Shown here: piece by piece, positions 59,299-64,000 of the stretch
Layout: each line of letters begins with the position of its first letter
How positions within the stretch are numbered: position 1 is the first letter of the stretch
Assembly (NCBI RefSeq): GCF_001649575.2
Contig: NC_051439.1
Span: 4,083,152 to 4,147,151, forward strand
Reading direction: 5' to 3'
DNA: 64,000 bases
Source: Kryptolebias marmoratus
Taxonomy: Eukaryota; Chordata; Actinopteri; Cyprinodontiformes; Rivulidae
Program-made: the position numbers and the translations under genes
Notes under the pieces: generated by a model
Database searches by the model: none
Told to the model about the DNA's origin: nothing
Seen by the model: the letters and a program-made list of their open reading frames with translations, nothing else

Positions 59299-59572
59299 CT
59301 TTACGTGAAGAATAAGGTCAATATGACCCTGCTACCTTAGAGCTTCTCTAATAGCAAGGAGGGTTTGTTTTTCTATCTCTGCTTCGGGGCAGAATTCTGT
59401 CTGGTTAAAACAAAACAAAAAACTATCATTTGGCATTTAAATTTTAGTTTATCTTTTACTGTTTTACCAAACCATGACTCTTATACTGAGGTACGTACTG
59501 ACTCATAAGTTAGGTATTCGGTAACACCCTCGTAACCTTTCCACAGAACCCCACGTCAAAATATTCATCCTA

Positions 59573-60517
59573 TTGCTTTACACTTTAGAAAATCAGGAAA
59601 TTATCCTGTACTGTTTTTTTCCCATGTGACATTTCATCTATAAAGTTATCCAACAACACATTACTGCACTGCTTTTGACTTTTGAAGCCATTTTAACCAC
59701 ATACACAGTGTAATTACATTTCCGAGACACAAACATAGGCCTGCACACACACACACACACACAGGTTTTTTTTTTTTTAAAGTTTATGCTCTAATCATAA
59801 CTACATGTCCAAACTCACACACTCCAATACACTTGCGGGTAAAGAAGGAGGGGCAGATCAAAGGAAGTGTGGTTAAAAAAGAACACCCAGGGACAGCCAG
59901 CTCCACACAAACAGGGGATCTCCTTACCAAAAACAAAGAGGCCCGCAGCAGCCAGCTCACATTCAGCGGAACAGGGAGCATAGAGGGGGGCTTCGGAAAA
60001 CAGGAGGGGGATAAAAACAACATGTTACATGGGCGGAAAGGTAGAGCGTAATCATTCATCAGTGTAATTACAACCTGAGTCCACTTACTCTTTCATTCAG
60101 CAAGAAGAGAAAAGACGGAGAGGAGAGATTAAACATGGAGGTGTTAAACACATGCTGGGAAATAACTCCTATTTTGTTCTCTAAATGACAAGAGCTCACA
60201 AACATTTAGTGGGAACCATACCCATAACACACAGGCAACCTAACTAGCTGATGCTTTTTCTGTCAGACAATAAAGTTAGTTAAAAAGAAAGAAGAAAAAA
60301 AGAAACGTGTTTGTTTACTATGAGTCCTTCTATCACTCTCCTTTTTAATTACATCCACAAAGAAGAATGTCATTTTAATAACAGATACAAATTTCAGCTC
60401 ACACATCCAGTTGACATTTATTTCATTTTTAGCTTGTTCAAAAAGTTCAAGACTCATTTCAACTAAAAATGGAAGTGTTTGCTCTGACAAACATTCATGC
60501 AGCTTTTATCTCGTTGT
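59573..60517. other. Unique sequence with a (CA)n run
   Basis: CA microsatellite at 59743-59762. A purine-rich stretch at 59835-60050 gives overlapping frames without domains on both strands. No gene is supported. Confidence 0.4.
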
Positions 60518-61295
60518 TATCGCCCCCCCACCACCACAGGTGAAGGCTGAGCAATTATGTTTTTGGTCATGTTTGTCTGTGTGTCTGTTCATTTGTCTGT
60601 AGTGTTATCAAAAAATCTCAAACTAGCAGAGAGATTTGAATGAAACTTACAGAAAGTAACCATTCAGTGCATATTTACACCTTATTCATTTTTGGAGTCA
60701 ACCCCATTCAAGATGGCTGCCACAGCTAAACAACTTTAGAAAACACATAAATGGTTTGTAGTTAGAAGTCTTTCCCAACACATACTCGGAGCAGTACCTA
60801 ATTACCAGAGCTCTGTTTTTAAAACTTTGTCAGTAACTATTGAAGTCAGCTGTCTGTTTCTGTTAAATGGCCACCACAGTCAACTGAACGCAGGAAACAC
60901 AAAGATGGCTAACTGGTTAACTGTCAACCCCGTCTGTCTGTTGACAAAATAGCTCATGGACCACCGGATGGATTTTATTGAAATTCTCAGAAAGTAATGA
61001 TTGCATGTGCATCTACAAGTCATTCACTTTTAGAGTCAACCCAATTCAAGATGGGTTGACCTTAGCCAACACAAAATTAGCTTTAACTCAGTCATTTTTT
61101 TTGGATACTCAGCTAAAAAACTGACGGCTTAGCAGATGTCACAATCTTACATGAGCTCATGCATAACATCATTTGTGAAGTTTGACCAAGATTGCTATAA
61201 CGCCATCGATTTTTGACATAAAATGATTTTAGTTTAAAATTCTGGCACAAACGGCGGCGGGCCATATGCAGTCGTTCAAGGAGTGCTAGGGCTTC
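60518..61295 (+). repeat. Family A repeat, trimer with a shortened middle unit
   Basis: Left-end text TTATCGCCCCCCCACC, AATTATGTTTTTGGTC. Unit 1 has TTCAAGATGGCTGCCACAGC. The first link is AACTATTGAAGTCAGCTGTC and the middle unit is only ATGGCCACCACAGTCAACTG. The second link is GTTAACTGTCAACCCCGTC. The last unit has TGATTGCATGTGCATCTACA and TAAAATGATTTTAGTTTAAA. The right palindrome at about 61264-61290 is degraded (GCAGTCGTTCAAGGAGTGC). Confidence 0.86.
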
Positions 61296-62077
61296 AATTT
61301 TAAAAGTAAGGCCCCCAACCTTTCAGCTCATGTGTATCCTCACTTGGTAAGTTAGCTTAAATCAATTTTGCAAAGTTCAACATACAAACCGGCACCAACA
61401 TCTGGATTGTGTCTTATATGAAATGCTCTGCATTCACAAGTGGATCAAGTGACCTTGCAGTTGTCATGGGTATTTATCAACTCCAGCTCTGATCGACATG
61501 ATGGGAATGTGACATCCGGCTCTACACGCTAATTTCATGCAGGGTCTGCTGCGCTTCTAGCACTGCATGCAGATAAAACACACATTTCCCAAAAGGTCTG
61601 TCTCACATAGAGGCTGTACAGTGGTTTGTTTTTTTTTTGTATGTTGCGTATGGTGGCTGATGACTCATTTTGTAGTCCTGCTGCACAGAACTGACTCAGG
61701 CTTGCCTTAAAGAAATACGGGAAAGGAGCACCATTGCCTAAGACGGCATGACGAGGTTGGAGGCACGTAGTGTTTTCGAACTGCATGACAGAGGGTGACA
61801 GGTTGCCCTTCACTGACTGCATAGTGTAAATAAATCATGCTCGTTTCACATGTGTCTGCCAGACAAGCCTGCTTATTTACCAGAGTGGCATGTTTTGCTT
61901 CATGTGGCAGCATTGTTGCTGCTATGAGAAGGTCGGAGGTTCATTTATGGAGAGGAGAGCAGAAAACGAGTTTGATTGTTTTCAACTTCTTTACAGATAT
62001 GCCAATGAAAACCTTTCCTTTTGTTTCCTAGTTTATGAAAGCCTCAAAAGATATATTTTTGCCTATACCTTTATTAA
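61296..62077. other. No recognised feature
   Basis: Non-repetitive sequence with short overlapping frames and no domains. Confidence 0.4.
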
Positions 62078-62145
62078 GGGAATTGTTCAACTCTTTTAAA
62101 GAGGGGTTCTCTGAAAAGGTTATAAATAATTAAAACACTCGGAAG
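62078..62145 (+). repeat. Family T left end
   Basis: TTAAGGGAATTGTTCAACTC, TTTTAAAGAGGGGTTCTCTG, AAAAGGTTATAAATAATTAA. No right end found, so it is truncated. Confidence 0.6.
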
Positions 62146-62259
62146 AAATGTCGAAGGGTGCCAATTCTGCTGCTGCAACACAAACTTCCAACATAATTTT
62201 GTAATAATCTAAAGAAAAAAAAGCCTACATTTGGATGTATGAACTGTATTAAGCTTAGG

Positions 62260-62601
62260 TTATGCTTGACACATTGAACATGGCGTGAGTGTGTGCACGC
62301 ATGTCTGCCTGTAACGACATTATTCATATGATCCCCCTGTGAGAAATCGCAAGACATGAAAAAACATGCGGGATCGGTTTGTGAAAGTCAAAACGAAAGT
62401 CCACAGTTGCGTGGGGATCCAGGTGCTAACAAACGTAAACACAACAGTTCCTCCTGAATAAGTGCGGTACCATGCACAGCCATTTTTGGTGTGTGACGTC
62501 ATCCATTTGTTCTCTTTTTTTACTACATTTCCAGTGGTTGTGTAGTGTACTGCCACCTGTCTTTTTGGACAATACTGCACCAATGTAAGCGTCAAGCATA
62601 A
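62260..62601. mobile_element. Candidate MITE with TTATGCTTGAC inverted ends
   Basis: TTATGCTTGAC at 62260-62270 is the exact inverse of GTCAAGCATAA at 62591-62601. The interior (GTGAGTGTGTGCACGC, CTGCCACCTGTCTTTTTGG) is similar to a common fish MITE. Target duplication not resolved. No coding capacity. Confidence 0.6.
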
Positions 62602-63299
62602 ACGCCTTCACTCAGGTTCGCGCAACACTCTGAAGCGTGACTACAACAAGACCTTTAGAATTGTAAAGAGAACCAAGATCAAAAGAAATGTTAAAGATGC
62701 TGCCAGTGGCTCACTGTAGTCACCATGGTAACCACACACCTGTTTCTGTCACTCTTTGACTGCCAAGTTAATGAGGCAGACAGAAGCAGCCTGAAAAGTA
62801 AGTCTCAAACAAATGGCCACTGTGTGAAAACTAAAAGTCTAACCTTTAAAATTCCAGCAGAAGACTCTGATGGTCACACAAGTGAAGCTGAATGTTTCCA
62901 CAACGTTTTTATGTAGGAGATATGACAAGTTAAACAGACCCTTCACTTCCAGTTATAAAGATAATATTTTGAGATAGAATATAATCGAAGTCTATGAAAA
63001 CTTAGATGTGTACGTTCTGCAATCTAGGGGAAGATGAGAAAAAGCCATAAATCCTATAGCAATAAAAGACACACTGGGGGAAAGAAGACAAAGATGCTTT
63101 GTTTTGATGTGTGATTTGTAAATGTGCCAAAAAGATTTGGGAGAGTAAGAAGATTTTGCTGCAAAAGATTAGAAAATTTTAGACCATTGGTTAGTGTGAC
63201 ATCATCAACTGAAAGCTGAATGTCCCACGGAAGATTTTCTAAGAATCATATCTAAAATAAAATAAACAAACAAAAAACTTTGAATGATGTTTGTACTGT
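62602..63299. other. No recognised feature
   Basis: Unique AT-rich sequence upstream of the BED-finger remnant. Confidence 0.4.
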
Positions 63300-63580
63300 A
63301 AAGTATGTTTGTGATGTACTGTGCCAACTTGTCTGTGGAATGGAAGTATTTTAAAAGGCAAAATGAGAGTTGTTCTGTAGCTACTTGCAATGTTTGTAAT
63401 TTGAGTATTTCTGGCATTGTTACCTATAGAGCTACATTCAGTACCACCAATTTAATTAGACATTTACAGTCCAAACACTGGGTTGAGTACACTGAGTTCA
63501 CCCAGTTAACTCTTAAAACTAACATGGCTAAACAACACACATCAGAGGAAACTCTACAGAGAAGAGGACAGGGATGAGAC
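63300..63580 (+). pseudogene. BED zinc-finger remnant of a hAT/ZBED-type transposase
   Basis: BED fingers bind DNA at the N-terminus of hAT transposases and of ZBED genes derived from them. The frame from 63305 reads SVEWKYFKRQNESCSVATC, CNVCNLSISG and TTNLIRHLQSKHW. C-x2-C is at 63386-63397 and H-x4-H at 63461-63478, with the aromatic WKYF about 17 residues before, so the finger itself is complete. The frame then carries KTNMAKQHTSEETLQRR and stops at 63577. The catalytic RNase-H-like domain and dimerisation region are absent downstream to the window end, as far as I can read. No canonical translation start context or ZBED gene-like exon is evident. A host-domesticated exon is a less likely alternative. 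Confidence 0.78.
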
Positions 63581-63944
63581 AAAAAGGATATGTTCTCCTC
63601 TCCTGAGACGACATACATGACACAGAGCTACCTGAGCTGTACAATAAAGTTCAACATCACCTGGAATAATGTTGATAATAAAAAAACAGCCTGAGGAAAA
63701 ACACATACACACTTTTTTTTTATTGCATTGTAGAGCTACTGAGGTGTTCAGCTCATGAGTGCATTGATTTTAATAACTTTAATGTTCTTGCGGTCTGTAC
63801 TGTAATCTGCAAGCCTGTGCTGTTAAAAAAAGAGTAAAATAATTCAAGTATTGTATTGAGACTATCTGGCAATGTATAATCATTAATGACTTGGATCAGT
63901 ATCAGAGACAAAAATTCTTGATCAGAATGTCGCTAGAAAATAGT
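63581..63944. other. No recognised feature
   Basis: AT-rich text following the BED remnant. No further transposase domain was found. Confidence 0.4.
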
Positions 63945-63947
63945 ACT

Positions 63948-64000
63948 TCAGTCCCTCCTGGATTTTGCGGGCATTTTTTGTGATTGTTGCAGCTAAAATG
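63948..64000 (+). repeat. Start of an interspersed repeat cut by the window edge
   Basis: CAGTCCCTCCTGGATTTTGC, GATTGTTGCAGCTAAAATG resembles a common fish repeat that begins CAGTCCCTCC, a hAT-like start. Only about 50 bases are visible. Confidence 0.4.

Larger units (their letters stand above)
52593..59572 (+). mobile_element. Family T element broken open by nested insertions
   Basis: A degraded left end at 52593-52660 (TTTTTAAAGTGGTGTTCTGT, CAAATGGTTATCAATAG) and an interior at 52825-53060 match the full copy at 30515-30725. Shared phrases include CAGCAGCC-TGGCACCATC, ACACATACATTC, TGTCATGCAAAAGTGTAGA and GCTAATGTAGCATTC. The right end returns only at 59530-59572 (GTAACCTTTCCACAGAACCC, CACGTCAAAATATTCATCC). 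Between them lie a solo LTR, a gypsy element and a hAT MITE. Without those the element would be about 0.8-1 kb. Confidence 0.65.

Overview
The window reads as teleost fish nuclear DNA, AT-rich, non-coding and heavily invaded by transposable elements. The evidence is a Sushi-type chromodomain Ty3/gypsy retrotransposon, several hAT elements with 8-bp target-site duplications, tRNA-derived SINEs, two fish-type LINE remnants, a Tc1/mariner remnant and long TG/ACAG microsatellites. The style suggests a percomorph, possibly a killifish or livebearer relative, but the species cannot be named from sequence alone. I found no convincing host protein-coding exon, tRNA or rRNA gene, so the window is probably intergenic or a large intron. 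Three assembly gaps (2724-3443, 17060-17227, 42119-42161) hide some sequence.

Layout. 1-15 kb: AT-rich unique DNA with scattered copies of one interspersed family (called family A here), a SINE split by a hAT element at 2.5-3.9 kb, and a run of 50 G at 11.1 kb. 16-18.2 kb: a second copy of the same hAT element, inserted at the edge of a 23-bp minisatellite. 19.4-29 kb: dense family A copies (monomer to trimer), a second hairpin-ended repeat, and a long ACAG array. 30.1-31.9 kb: an element with long inverted ends at TTAA, carrying a dead Tc1/mariner transposase tail. 34.1-35.7 kb: another hAT element with a SINE-like repeat inside. 36.1-36.7 and 42.7-43.3 kb: LINE ORF2 remnants on the minus strand, the second next to a 40-bp minisatellite. 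46.7-50.6 kb: more family A. 52.6-59.6 kb: a nest in which a TTAA-ended element contains a solo LTR, a broken gypsy element (itself holding a 276-bp LINE-like insertion) and a hAT MITE. 60.5-64 kb: family A trimer, a MITE, and a BED zinc-finger remnant of a hAT transposase.

No coding sequence here looks intact, so the parts work together only as a history of insertions. The two most informative points are family A, whose copies can have palindromic ends and an internally repeated body with a shared junction, and the gypsy element, whose surviving LTR parts are almost identical although its pol region is clearly dead. I did not find a credible new biological system beyond these.
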